Shown here piece after piece: positions 34,298-43,481 of a stretch of DNA of 64,000 bases; within the stretch, counting starts at the first letter, position 1; each line of letters begins with the position of its first letter. The notes under the pieces are model-generated. The model was not told the origin of the DNA. It saw only the letters and a list, made by a program, of their open reading frames with translations, and did no database searches. The stretch is from Bacillota bacterium. Lineage in GTDB: Bacteria > Bacillota > Dethiobacteria > DTU022. The translations under genes were made by a program, and so were the position numbers. The stretch covers positions 124,001 to 188,000 of the forward strand of contig JAWSUE010000002.1 in the NCBI GenBank assembly GCA_033549065.1. The letters are read 5' to 3'.

Positions 34298-34972
34298 ATG
34301 TGCGGAAGATTTGCTCTGGCCACGGAAAAACATATTCTTGATCTGCTTTACGAGCTTGAAGCGCGGTCCGATCTTGAACTGCAGCCCCGGTACAATATTG
34401 CGCCTACCCAGGAGACGTTGGCCCTGCGTCTATCGCCTAACGATAATAAACGGGAGCTTGTTTCACTCAAGTGGGGACTGGTTCCTTTCTGGGCGGATGA
34501 CAAGTCGATTGGCAGCCGGATGATCAATGCCCGCTCCGAAACGGTGGCCGAGAAACCCTCTTTCAGAGATGCTTTCAGGAAGAGGAGACTGCTCGTACCG
34601 GCCAGCGGATTCTACGAGTGGAAAAAAGAAGACGGTGGCAAACAGCCCTATTTTATCACTCAGAAGGACAAGCATCCCTTCTCCTTTGCCGGTCTCTGGG
34701 AACGCTGGGATAAGGGAGACAGTCCGCTCGAAACCTTTACTATCCTCACTACCGAACCGAATTCACTTCTTGCCGAGCTCCATAACCGTATGCCGGTGAT
34801 TATCCCCGAAAAGGATTATGCCCGGTGGCTAGATCCTTCTGCCGGAGTTGAAACCCTTCAACAGCTGCTCATTCCCTATCCTGCCGAAGAGTTGAGCGCC
34901 TACCCGGTTTCCCGACTGGTTAACAGCCCTGCCAACGATTCATCGGAACTGATCAACCCTCAATCGAAATAA
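34298..34972 (+). CDS. yedK: SOS-response-associated (SRAP/HMCES/YedK) protein
   Basis: SRAP-domain protein of 224 residues. MCGRFA places the catalytic Cys at position 2, where it crosslinks to abasic sites in single-stranded DNA once the initiator Met is removed. ARSETVAEKPSFRDAFRKRRLLVPASGFYEW holds the conserved Asn/Arg/Glu region, and LHNRMPVII the catalytic histidine. Known role: protection of abasic sites during replication. It is the last gene before the methylamine promoter. The start at ATG 34298 is fixed by the Met-Cys requirement. Confidence 0.93.
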   Translation: MCGRFALATEKHILDLLYELEARSDLELQPRYNIAPTQETLALRLSPNDNKRELVSLKWGLVPFWADDKSIGSRMINARSETVAEKPSFRDAFRKRRLLVPASGFYEWKKEDGGKQPYFITQKDKHPFSFAGLWERWDKGDSPLETFTILTTEPNSLLAELHNRMPVIIPEKDYARWLDPSAGVETLQQLLIPYPAEELSAYPVSRLVNSPANDSSELINPQSK

Positions 34973-34993
34973 TTGCAGAATAACAAAAATGAA

Positions 34994-35022
34994 TTGACGT
35001 TCATTATCTCATCAATTATACT
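34994..35022 (+). promoter_or_regulatory. Promoter of the mtbBC operon, with adjacent palindrome
   Basis: TTGACG (34994-34999), 17-base spacer, TATACT (35017-35022). The transcript would start near 35029. A ten-base palindrome, TCAACGTTGA (35043-35052), lies about 15-25 bases inside the leader and could be an operator for control by methylamine. The leader is about 110 bases long. Confidence 0.75.
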
Positions 35023-35138
35023 AATTATTTGGGGCTAAGATCTCAACGTTGATCAATACCCTTCAAGTTTAGAGCAAATTTATATATACAGATTTACATC
35101 TGACACAATAACAATAAGGGTAAAGGAGGGCACGAAAA

Positions 35139-36530
35139 ATGAGTGAGTTTTTCACCAGGATGGGTGATGGATCCGGCGTCTACATGACTGCCGAAGAAAT
35201 CAGGGAAGATATCCGGAAAGGCGTAAAAGACGCGGCTGATCGCGGAAAAATCCCCGAACTCACCGAGGAAGAGATGGATAAGCTCTTCGACATTGTTACC
35301 ATGCCCGGTAATATCGTTGGAGTGGAGCGGGGTAGAGAGGTCGTCAGCACCTCTGATTCCGGAAGCTGTAAAATTACCTACCATGCAAACATTGCCATGG
35401 AGCGGTCGATGGCAGTCATGGTTAGTGAAAAAGTTTTGGGTGCCGACTCTGTCGATATTGGCAACATGGACTACAGCTACAAAGCGGTCAAACAGATTGT
35501 CCACAACGAAACACCTGTAATGGAGCTGGCCCAGCTAAATGCTGTAATGCCGGTTCTTTACGGTTCCATGCCGAACCTTGGACTTTACACAAAGCCTGAC
35601 GGGCCGGTTGAAAACTGGTCGGAACTTCTGCCCATGGCCAAGATCGAAGAAGCCCGGGCAGCACAGGAAGAAGCAGTTGAGCACGCAGTGCGCGACATGG
35701 TCTTTGTTGCCGGTGAAATGTATGCTGCCGGGGCAGACGGGATAAACCTTGATACCTGCGGAGCATCCGGAGATGCTGATTTTCTCGCCGGACTGCTGGC
35801 TATCGAAAAAATTAAGGAAAAATATCCTGACCTGGGAGTCGAAATGGGAGCAGCAGGTGAATTTGTCCTCGGCATGCATGGTAAGCTTGAGTATGACGGG
35901 ACAAAAATAGCCGGGCTGTACCCACACAAACAGGTTAAACTGGCTGAGAAAGCCGGGGCAAATATTTTCGGCGCAGTCGTTAATACCAACACCAATATGT
36001 CATTTCCCTGGAACATTGCCCGGACAGTCACCTTTGTTAAGGCCTGCATCGACGCGGCCGATATTCCGGTACATGTCAATGTGGGGATGGGCGTGGGTGG
36101 GATACCGATGAGCGAGATTCCTCCCATCGATGTTGTTACCAGGGCTGATAAAGCGCTGATCGAAATCGGCAAAGCCGACGGGTTATAGATAGGCGTAGGC
36201 GACACATTCAGCCTCGAAGTTGCGCACGCCGTATCTTCCTGCATGAGTGGGATTCGCACAGCCGGAGATCTGGTTCTGCGGATGCAGCTCGCAAAAAGCA
36301 TGAAGATAGACGATGCCAAGAAATACGTAGCAGATAAACTCGGGGTTGAACCTATCGATTTAAGTGATTCGGACCGGATGGCTGAAATTCGGGCCAAGAA
36401 CGGCCTGGGACGGTCGTTTGACCTGAATAATGCGCCAAAAGGCATTGAAGCAAAATTTAATATTGCCAGGATTTTGGGGATCAGGATCAACTCGGTCGAG
36501 CTCTTCAAACAGAGAGCTGGCCTTAAATAA
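35139..36530 (+). CDS. mtbB: Dimethylamine:corrinoid methyltransferase with in-frame UAG (pyrrolysine)
   Basis: MtbB-family TIM-barrel methyltransferase. A UAG at 36186-36188 (codon 350) interrupts what is plainly one gene: before it the family sequence runs DKALIEIGKADGL, and after it, in the same frame, IGVGDTFSLEVAHAV...GIRTAGDLVLRMQLAKSM continues to TAA at 36530. The total is 463 residues, as expected for MtbB, where the amber codon encodes pyrrolysine that binds and activates the methylamine at the barrel centre. Reaction: transfer of a methyl group from dimethylamine to the cobalt of the MtbC corrinoid protein encoded 17 bases downstream. The genome must supply pylT, pylS and pylBCD, which are not in this window. 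Ending the gene at 36188 would be an annotation error. Confidence 0.94.
36186..36188 (+). other. In-frame amber codon decoded as pyrrolysine
   Basis: TAG within mtbB at codon 350. Homologous sequence continues in frame for 113 codons, and the position agrees with the amber site of MtbB proteins. The true terminator is TAA at 36528-36530. Confidence 0.93.
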
Positions 36531-36547
36531 TTTTAGGAGTGTGAACC

Positions 36548-37192
36548 ATGAGCTTAGAATCAATTATTGCAGATGCAAAGCAGGCAATCCTCGATATCGA
36601 TGAGGATAAATCAGTTGAAGTGGCCAAGCAGGCCATATCCGAAGGCGTTGATCCCGTCAAAGTCCTGACTGAAGGCTACAGTGCGGGAATCCGCGAAATT
36701 GGCGACCTTTTCAGCAGGGGTGAAGTATTCATGCCCGAGATGATACTTGCTGCCGAAGCTATGAAAGCTGCCGCAGCAGTGCTGGACGAAGCGATCGGCG
36801 AGGAAGCAGCCGAAAAGATCGGTAAAATGATTTTTGCCACTGTTGAAGGCGATGTTCACGATATCGGCAAAGGGATCGCTATTGCCCTTATTCAGACCCA
36901 GGGGATCGAAGTGATAGATCTCGGCCGTGATGTTCCCGTTGACAAGATCATTGAAGAAGCAGAAAAACACCAGGCTCAGGTGATTGGCACCAGCGCACTG
37001 CTGACCACCACCATGCCGAACCAGGAGAAACTGGAAGCAGAACTGCGCAACCGCGGCCTGCGAGATAAATACAAAACCATCGTCGGCGGTGCCCCCTGCA
37101 CCCAGCGCTGGGCCGATAAAATCGGCGCCGACGCTTATGCAGAAGACGCAGCCGAAGGAGTCACAAAAATCCTCGAAATGCTCCAAAAATAA
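36548..37192 (+). CDS. mtbC: Dimethylamine corrinoid protein
   Basis: Cobalamin-binding protein of 214 residues. The N-terminal four-helix cap (IREIGDLFSRGEVFMPEMILAAEAM) precedes a Rossmann B12-binding domain with TVEGDVHDIGKGIAIALI, whose DxHxxG histidine is the lower cobalt ligand, then GTSALLTTTMPNQ and GGAPCTQRWADKIGAD. It carries the methyl group from MtbB to a methyltransferase that passes it on to coenzyme M or tetrahydrofolate. In a bacterium the acceptor is probably tetrahydrofolate. The RBS is AGGAG before ATG 36548. It is cotranscribed with mtbB. Confidence 0.93.
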   Translation: MSLESIIADAKQAILDIDEDKSVEVAKQAISEGVDPVKVLTEGYSAGIREIGDLFSRGEVFMPEMILAAEAMKAAAAVLDEAIGEEAAEKIGKMIFATVEGDVHDIGKGIAIALIQTQGIEVIDLGRDVPVDKIIEEAEKHQAQVIGTSALLTTTMPNQEKLEAELRNRGLRDKYKTIVGGAPCTQRWADKIGADAYAEDAAEGVTKILEMLQK

Positions 37193-37222
37193 CCAGACAA
37201 GGGGACAGGGACTTGTCTGTAC
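37193..37222 (+). repeat. REP-like hairpin repeat, family 2, copy A
   Basis: An element of the form CAGACAAG-GGGACAGGGA-CTTGTCTG, an 8-bp stem with a G-rich 10-base loop, with flanking CC and TAC. Identical or near-identical elements occur inverted at 37435 and 43482 and direct at 43358. It starts one base after the mtbC stop codon. Confidence 0.9.
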
Positions 37223-37245
37223 CAAATCAGTTAAATATCAATGTC

Positions 37246-37280
37246 AAACAGGACACACTGATAGAAAGTGAGTCCTGTTT
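37246..37280 (+). terminator. Terminator of mtbBC
   Basis: AAACAGGAC pairs with GTCCTGTTT and, beyond an A-A mismatch, CACT pairs with AGTG. A T-rich run follows directly. Confidence 0.85.
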
Positions 37281-37434
37281 TTCTTTTTCGGGGATGCTCC
37301 GTTTGTTCTAATTAATTATTAAAGTAATCCTTAAGCAGATGGATTATTATTGCTCTTTGCTCTGGAACAATCAAAGCCGGCGGATTAATGGAAGGAGAAA
37401 TCGGAAAAATAGTATTGGATCTCACTTGATGAGT

Positions 37435-37461
37435 CAGACAAGTCCCTGTCCCCTTGTCTGG
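37435..37461 (-). repeat. REP-like hairpin repeat, family 2, copy B (inverted)
   Basis: Reverse complement of copy A: CAGACAAG-TCCCTGTCCC-CTTGTCTG, then G. With copy A it forms a 269-bp inverted pair of the type called BIME in enterobacteria. Confidence 0.9.
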
Positions 37462-37640
37462 TATTATTAATAGAAATATTTTAAAATACAGTTTATAATA
37501 ATAAAACATATTTATTGATTTTTGCACTTAGGCTAATCCAGGATCCTGAAAGGGGAAGAAATTCCGTTGTTCTTGACGTTAATCGATACATAAAGATACT
37601 GCCAATCACTTAGTTCGGTTTCCGAAAGAGGTGACGCATC

Positions 37641-40583
37641 ATTAATCAGAACAAATATAAAAAAATGTTGCCCTATCTGGCCCTTGCAGTCTTGCTTGTC
37701 TGCTCTGTTTTTATCTGGCGTTTTTATGAAAGCTATTCTTTGCAGCGGGATAACCAACGGTTCAATGAACTTGTTAATGAAATTGAAAATGATCTAGTCG
37801 ATAAAATCTTCAGATATGAGATGATCCTTCAGGGCGGCGCCGGTGTATTTGCTGCTTCTGAAGAGGTTACCAGGCAGGAATGGAAGGCTTATTGCGAATA
37901 TCAACAAACGGTGGATCTTTATCCGGGTGTTCAGGGTATAGGATATGCAAAAATTATTCAACCCGAAGAACTTAATCAGCATATCGAAGAGTTCAGGGCA
38001 GATGGATTCCCTGAGTATGATATATGGCCCGGTGGTAATCGCGAAATATATACATCAATCATTTACCTCGAACCATTTGACGAACGAAACCAGCGTGCAT
38101 TTGGTTACGATATGTTTGCCGAACAGGTGCGCCGTAGTGCCATGGAAAGGGCGCGCGACACCGGTGAAGCATCGATATCAGGTATGGTTACACTGGTTCA
38201 GGAAACCGAAGTTGATCAGCAACCGGGCTTCCTCATGTACGTTCCGGTATACAGGAAAAATTCGCCGCTGGATATGCCCGATCAACACGAAGAGGCCATT
38301 GAAGGCTATGTTTACGCGCCTTTTCGAATGTACGATCTGCTCGGTAATATCTTCCCCGAACCAATTGACTTGATTGATTATGAGATCTACGACGGCATCG
38401 AAATTGATCCTGAAAGTTTAATGTTTGCAAGTCAGTTGTCCCGGGAACCTGCCGCCGATAGAAAACCGATATTTACCAGCACAGAGATAATCAATCTTTA
38501 CGGCCACCAGTGGACCATGGTATTTCGTTCCACACCGGCCTTTGAAACAATATCATTCGGGCTGTTTTCACCAAAAGGGCTGCTTACTCTTGCTGCCAGC
38601 CTACTGCTTAGTTTTATAATCTTTTTTTATCTGCGGACTCTCGAAATAAACAGTAATCGCGTTCAGGAGATGAATTTGGCTTTACAGGATAGTGAAAAGA
38701 AATATCGTTTTCTTACTGAAAATATTGCCGATGTGATCTGGACGGTTGATCTGGACGGCAGGCTGACCTATATGAGTCCGGCAATCGAAAACTTAATTGG
38801 CTACTCGCAGCAAGAGATCTTGGACATACCTATTAATAAATACATAGTTCAGGAAGACTACGAAGCGCTACGGGCTAAACTTACTGAGGAACTGGCCAAA
38901 CCGTTGGAAGATAGAAATCTGACAGCAACAATGCCGGTTAGACATATAACGAGAGAAGGCCGCATTATCCATGCCGAGTTCAGCGCAAGCTGGTTGAATA
39001 ATGATCAGGGTGAAATTATCGGTGTTCAGGGCACAACCCGGGATATCAGCGAGCGTAAAAGAGCGGAAGATGCTTTGCTCGAAAGCTACAGCCTACTGCG
39101 TTTAGCCGGAGAAACTGCAAATTTTGGCGGCTGGAGCGTAGATTTGAACACAAATATTATAACCTGGTCAGATCAGGTTGCCAAAATACATGATATGCCC
39201 GTCGGTTATTCACCGTCTGTAAGCGAAGGAGTAAATTTCTATGCCCCCGAATGGCGAGATAGGATTACCGATATATTTACTGCCTGCGCCGAAAAGGGCA
39301 TACCCTATAACGAAGAGATGGAAATAATCACTGCCAGAGAACGCAGGGTATGGGTTAGAACAACCGGAGAGGCCGTTCGAGATCAAAACGGGAATATCAT
39401 CAAGGTCCACGGGTCATTCCAGGATATTGATAAACAAAAAAGATATGAAATTTCAATGCGTGAGAGTGAACGGAGAATTATCACCCTGTTAAAAAACCTG
39501 CCGGGTATGGCTTACCGCTGCCTGATGAATCGTGATTGGACAATGGAGTTTGTATCCGAAGGGAGTTTCTCATTGACCGGGTACTCTCCGGCGGATTTGA
39601 TCAACAGTAAGCGTATAACTTATGCAGAACTGATTCACCCTGATGATCGGCAACATGTTTGGGATAACATCAGCTTAGCGGTTAAAAGAGGCGAACCATT
39701 TACACTTGAATACAGGATAACTGATGCAGCAGGTAATATAAAATGGGTTTGGGAGCGGGGTCAGGCAGTGCCTGACGATGAAAATAATTTGAGCGTGCTT
39801 GAAGGTTTTATTTCAGATATTACCAGACGCAGATTGGCTGAAGCAGAAATTCGCAAGTTCAACAAGGAACTTGAACAGAGGGTAAGGGAAAGAACTATCC
39901 AGCTGGAAGCGGTCAACAAAGAACTCGAATCCTTTGCCTATTCAGTTTCGCACGACCTGCGGGCACCTTTGCGGGCTCTTGATGGATTCAGTGAGGCCTT
40001 GTTAGAAAAATATGCCGAGGATATGGACGAACAGGGGAGGCACTATCTATACCGCATTCAAAGGTCAGCAATGCATATGAGCCATCTGATCGATGATCTA
40101 TTGACCCTATCCCGGGTTACTCGCTCAGATTTTAGCAAAAAAGAGGTCAACCTGAGCCAAATTTGTGACAAGGTGCTATCTGATTTGCAGGAAGGAGAAC
40201 CGGATCGCGAAGTAAAGGTTAATCTTGCCCCGGGACTTCATACTCGCAGCGATCCTCACCTCCTGCAAATAGTTATGGAAAATTTGATTGGGAACGCCTG
40301 GAAGTTCAGTTCAAATGAACCAGCAGCAACTATTGAAGTAGGTCAAACCAAATTTGATGGGGAAGTTGTTTATTTTGTGCGCGACAATGGAGTCGGCTTT
40401 GATATGACCTACGCAGATAAACTATTTGGCGCCTTCCAGCGCCTGCACGGGGCAGATGAATTTCCTGGTACAGGTGTAGGTCTTGCTACTGTTCAGAGGA
40501 TCATCAACCGGCACGGCGGGCGGATCTGGGCGGAAAGCGAAGTGGGGAAGGGCGCAACTTTTTATTTTACCCTTCCGTCATGA
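37641..40583 (+). CDS. CHASE-domain multi-PAS sensor histidine kinase
   Basis: Membrane sensor kinase of about 980 residues. A transmembrane helix near residues 10-30 is followed by an extracellular CHASE domain (YPGVQGIGYAKII, YDMFAEQVRRSAMERARDTG), a second helix near 315-335, three PAS domains (KYRFLTENIADVIWTVDLDG; FGGWSVDLNTNIITWS; MAYRCLMNRDWTMEFVSEGS) and then a kinase core. The H-box is YSVSHDLRAPLRALDGFS, the N-box ENLIGNAWKFS, the G-boxes DNGVGFD and GTGVGLATVQRII. No receiver domain is fused. Start: ATG 37665 lies 30 bases after the AGAGGTGA site, whereas ATT 37641 lies six bases after it and adds INQNKYKK before the first helix, so I favour ATT. The partner is probably the diguanylate cyclase encoded next. 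Confidence 0.85.
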   Translation: MNQNKYKKMLPYLALAVLLVCSVFIWRFYESYSLQRDNQRFNELVNEIENDLVDKIFRYEMILQGGAGVFAASEEVTRQEWKAYCEYQQTVDLYPGVQGIGYAKIIQPEELNQHIEEFRADGFPEYDIWPGGNREIYTSIIYLEPFDERNQRAFGYDMFAEQVRRSAMERARDTGEASISGMVTLVQETEVDQQPGFLMYVPVYRKNSPLDMPDQHEEAIEGYVYAPFRMYDLLGNIFPEPIDLIDYEIYDGIEIDPESLMFASQLSREPAADRKPIFTSTEIINLYGHQWTMVFRSTPAFETISFGLFSPKGLLTLAASLLLSFIIFFYLRTLEINSNRVQEMNLALQDSEKKYRFLTENIADVIWTVDLDGRLTYMSPAIENLIGYSQQEILDIPINKYIVQEDYEALRAKLTEELAKPLEDRNLTATMPVRHITREGRIIHAEFSASWLNNDQGEIIGVQGTTRDISERKRAEDALLESYSLLRLAGETANFGGWSVDLNTNIITWSDQVAKIHDMPVGYSPSVSEGVNFYAPEWRDRITDIFTACAEKGIPYNEEMEIITARERRVWVRTTGEAVRDQNGNIIKVHGSFQDIDKQKRYEISMRESERRIITLLKNLPGMAYRCLMNRDWTMEFVSEGSFSLTGYSPADLINSKRITYAELIHPDDRQHVWDNISLAVKRGEPFTLEYRITDAAGNIKWVWERGQAVPDDENNLSVLEGFISDITRRRLAEAEIRKFNKELEQRVRERTIQLEAVNKELESFAYSVSHDLRAPLRALDGFSEALLEKYAEDMDEQGRHYLYRIQRSAMHMSHLIDDLLTLSRVTRSDFSKKEVNLSQICDKVLSDLQEGEPDREVKVNLAPGLHTRSDPHLLQIVMENLIGNAWKFSSNEPAATIEVGQTKFDGEVVYFVRDNGVGFDMTYADKLFGAFQRLHGADEFPGTGVGLATVQRIINRHGGRIWAESEVGKGATFYFTLPS

Positions 40584-40644
40584 TTCTATAAAATACATGG
40601 GTAATACTTCCATTCGATAATTGGCTCTACAGGAGTTGTTCAGC

Positions 40645-43392
40645 TTGAGTAGAAGTGAAGAAAAATACCGTAAACTACTGGAAGCAATGCCGGACGCGTT
40701 TGCCTATCATCAGGTATTATATGATGCGGATGAAAACCCGGTAGATTATATTTTCCTAGAAATCAATGATGCCTTTGAAAAACTTACCGGCCTAAAGCGT
40801 GAAAAGGTAATCGGTAAAAAAGTAACTGAAGTACATCCGGATATTGGTGAATCGGAATTTGATTGGATCGGAGTTTATGGTAAGGTTGCCAACGATGGGG
40901 AGACAATCCGTTTTGAACAGTATTTTGAACCGGATGATCGCTGGTATGACGTCAGCGCTTTCAGTGATGAACAAGGTTATTTTGCTGTATCTTTTCGCGA
41001 GATAACCTTGCAGAAAAATGAAAACCTGGCATTGGCCAGGTTGGTGGGAGTATCACAGGAAGTTTTGAATTTTCCTGCCGGGGATATTAGTTACCAGGTT
41101 ATTTCCGACCGCCTGCTGGAGCTTTCGGGTGCGAAATTTGCGGGGATCAATGTCTATGATCATGAAAAAGGCACGTCTGTCACCATGGCTATATCGGGAT
41201 TAAGTGATAATATCAGGAAAGTTGTTGCATTATTGGGTTTTGAACTGGTTGGGAAGGCCTGGGATATCATTCCCGAAAGAGTTAACGCCATCAAGGAAGG
41301 GCGGCTCTTGCAGTTTGGTAACATCTATGACTCTGCTTCCGGGGCACTATCAAAAAAAATGGCAGTAATTCTAGAACGCATATTTGGCATCGGGAAGGTA
41401 TATGTTATTGAAATCGGCTATGAAGGAGAAACTATTGGTGACCTGATTATCTTCATGCCACGCTATAAAACTATTTCTAATCCACAGGTAATCGAGCTTT
41501 ACGCTGCCCAAGTTGGATTTGCCCTGATGCGTTATCAGGTTGAAGAAGAACTGCGAATAAGCTGGGATCAATATCAATCCCTGACCGACAATTTGCCGGG
41601 CACAAGTTACCGCTGCCTTTATGATGAACAATGGACCATGATCTATATGAGCAGTGATATTGATAACATAACCGGTTATCCTTCAAGCGATTTTATTAAT
41701 AATAAAGTCCGGTCTTATGCAAGTGTGATTTGTAAAGACGATAATGACAATGATGAAATTATTAAGGAGGCAATCAATGCCGGTGAAAATTGGGACATCG
41801 AATATCGGGTGATCCACAGTGACGGAAGCATTCGCTGGGTTCACGAAAAGGGAAGGGCAGTCACCGATGTGCGTGGTAACGTTGCCTATATTGACGGGCT
41901 GCTACTCGATATTTCAGATCGTAAAAAAATCGAAGAAGCACTTAAAGAAAGTGAACTGCGTCACCGGGCATTGGTGGAAGCGATCCCGGACCTGCTATTC
42001 CGCTACAATGAGGCCGGGGAGTATCTTGACGTGGTTGTCAAGGATGCCGGCCAGCTTCATCAAAAAGCCCGGGAGTTGTACCGGCAGGATGAACTAATTG
42101 GCAAATCATTATTTGAAGTGTTACCGGAAACAACAGCCCGGACAATTGTAAACGGTATTAAAGAAGCTATTAGTACCGGTGAGATGCAGTTTATTGAGTA
42201 CAGTTTCCCTGTTGGAGAGCGTAATTACTACTATGAAGCACGATTGGCTCCGATAGGCCATACCGAGGTAGTATCTATTGTCAGGAATATCACGGAAAGA
42301 ATTAATTACCAGACCGAGCTGGAACGGATAAGTCTTCATGATGGACTCACGGGCCTTTTTAACCGCCATTACTTTGACATTGAACTCGGAAGACTCGGGC
42401 TATCCCGCGATTATCCGATAACAATTATCTCAGCAGACCTTGATGGGTTAAAACTTGTCAACGACACGCTGGGTCATTCAGAGGGAGACAGTTACCTGCA
42501 AAACGGAGCGTCAATTTTGAAAAACACTCTGCGTATTTCAGATATTTTGGCCCGGGTTGGCGGAGATGAGTTTGCCATAATCCTTCCCCGGACAGATCGT
42601 GAAACTGCTGTAGAGCTCGTAAAAAGGATGCAGGCCGGGATTGCTCGTTTTAATCAGGATAATACTGGTTTACCGATCAGTATTTCCATCGGATATGCGG
42701 TATCGGAAAGCAGCGATAGACCTCTTGAAGAAGTCTACAAAGAAGCTGACAACAATATGTATAAGGATAAACTTAAGCGTGGTCAACAAGCCAGAGCGGA
42801 TATTGTTGGCGCACTGGTTGCCACACTTAGCAAGCGTAACGATCTTGGGGAAGGCAACAGAAAAGAAGTAGAGAAACTGGCAAAAGAATTCGGGCGCTAT
42901 CTGCAGCTTGATGAAACCAAATTAGAAAATTTAATACTACTTTCCAAAGTCTACGACATCGGCAAGGTTAACATGCCGGATCGGCTTGTTCATAGCAGTC
43001 TTTACCTTGAAGAAGGAAAGTTTACAGATGCCGAGAAAGAAACTATCCGTCGCCATCCAGAGATCGGTTTCCGAATTGCATCCTCATCACCGGAACTTGT
43101 TGGAGTGGCTGAGTTAATTATGTACCATCATGAACGATTTGACGGAAGTGGTTATCCTCTCGGGTTGAAGGGAGAAGAGATACCTCTCGAATGCCGGATT
43201 CTGGCGATTGTCACCGCCTACAGTTCAATGATTTCTTCCCAGACCGATGGGAAAAAACTAAAACCAAACGAGGCCCTGACAGCAATCAAGAACAATACCG
43301 GTTCCCACTTTGATCCAAAGTTAGTAGACGCTTTTCTCAAGCATAAACAAGGGGATACCAGACAAGGGGACAGGGACTTGTCTGTACAATAA
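40645..43392 (+). CDS. PAS/GAF diguanylate cyclase with degenerate HD-GYP domain
   Basis: Cytoplasmic protein of about 915 residues: PAS (1-125), GAF-like (130-300), PAS (310-430; SYRCLYDEQWTMIYMSS), PAS (435-560), GGDEF (570-720) and a C-terminal HD-GYP-like domain (730-895). The cyclase site ARVGGDEFAIIL is intact, and RISD five residues before it is a full inhibitory c-di-GMP site. The HD-GYP part keeps HHERFDGSGYPLGL, but the HD motif reads VYDIGK (His to Tyr) and the usual DxxDA reads TAYSSM, so hydrolase activity is doubtful. I chose TTG 40645, nine bases after AGGAG. The last residues, QGDTRQGDRDLSVQ, are encoded by a REP-like repeat. It is probably cotranscribed with the kinase. Confidence 0.88.
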   Translation: MSRSEEKYRKLLEAMPDAFAYHQVLYDADENPVDYIFLEINDAFEKLTGLKREKVIGKKVTEVHPDIGESEFDWIGVYGKVANDGETIRFEQYFEPDDRWYDVSAFSDEQGYFAVSFREITLQKNENLALARLVGVSQEVLNFPAGDISYQVISDRLLELSGAKFAGINVYDHEKGTSVTMAISGLSDNIRKVVALLGFELVGKAWDIIPERVNAIKEGRLLQFGNIYDSASGALSKKMAVILERIFGIGKVYVIEIGYEGETIGDLIIFMPRYKTISNPQVIELYAAQVGFALMRYQVEEELRISWDQYQSLTDNLPGTSYRCLYDEQWTMIYMSSDIDNITGYPSSDFINNKVRSYASVICKDDNDNDEIIKEAINAGENWDIEYRVIHSDGSIRWVHEKGRAVTDVRGNVAYIDGLLLDISDRKKIEEALKESELRHRALVEAIPDLLFRYNEAGEYLDVVVKDAGQLHQKARELYRQDELIGKSLFEVLPETTARTIVNGIKEAISTGEMQFIEYSFPVGERNYYYEARLAPIGHTEVVSIVRNITERINYQTELERISLHDGLTGLFNRHYFDIELGRLGLSRDYPITIISADLDGLKLVNDTLGHSEGDSYLQNGASILKNTLRISDILARVGGDEFAIILPRTDRETAVELVKRMQAGIARFNQDNTGLPISISIGYAVSESSDRPLEEVYKEADNNMYKDKLKRGQQARADIVGALVATLSKRNDLGEGNRKEVEKLAKEFGRYLQLDETKLENLILLSKVYDIGKVNMPDRLVHSSLYLEEGKFTDAEKETIRRHPEIGFRIASSSPELVGVAELIMYHHERFDGSGYPLGLKGEEIPLECRILAIVTAYSSMISSQTDGKKLKPNEALTAIKNNTGSHFDPKLVDAFLKHKQGDTRQGDRDLSVQ
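43358..43387 (+). repeat. REP-like hairpin repeat, family 2, copy C, read into a coding region
   Basis: Matches copy A (37193) over 30 bases and overlaps the 3' end of the diguanylate cyclase gene. The stop codon lies just beyond the repeat. A partial ACAAGGGGA duplicate precedes it at about 43348. Confidence 0.9.
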
Positions 43393-43481
43393 AAATCAAG
43401 TGTAGCTGTAAAATAGAGGTCACTTTTTTCGCTCCTGCTTGTTTCCCCCGGAAATATTTTTATGATTAAAGAAATATCTTT

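Larger units (their letters stand above)
37223..37640. other. Intergenic region between mtbC and the sensor kinase gene
   Basis: No credible gene. It holds the mtbBC terminator (37246-37280), the second arm of a REP-like pair (37435-37461) and an AT-rich stretch with a TATAAT at 37494-37499 that may serve the kinase gene, though its -35 is poor. The AGAGGTGA ribosome binding site of the kinase lies at 37627-37634. The roughly 210 bases between the two repeats show no other feature I can name. Confidence 0.5.

Noticed and set aside
36243-36530. Separate 95-residue gene after mtbB
   Set aside because: It is the in-frame continuation of mtbB beyond the pyrrolysine codon; there is no ribosome binding site at 36243 and the sequence matches the MtbB C-terminus.
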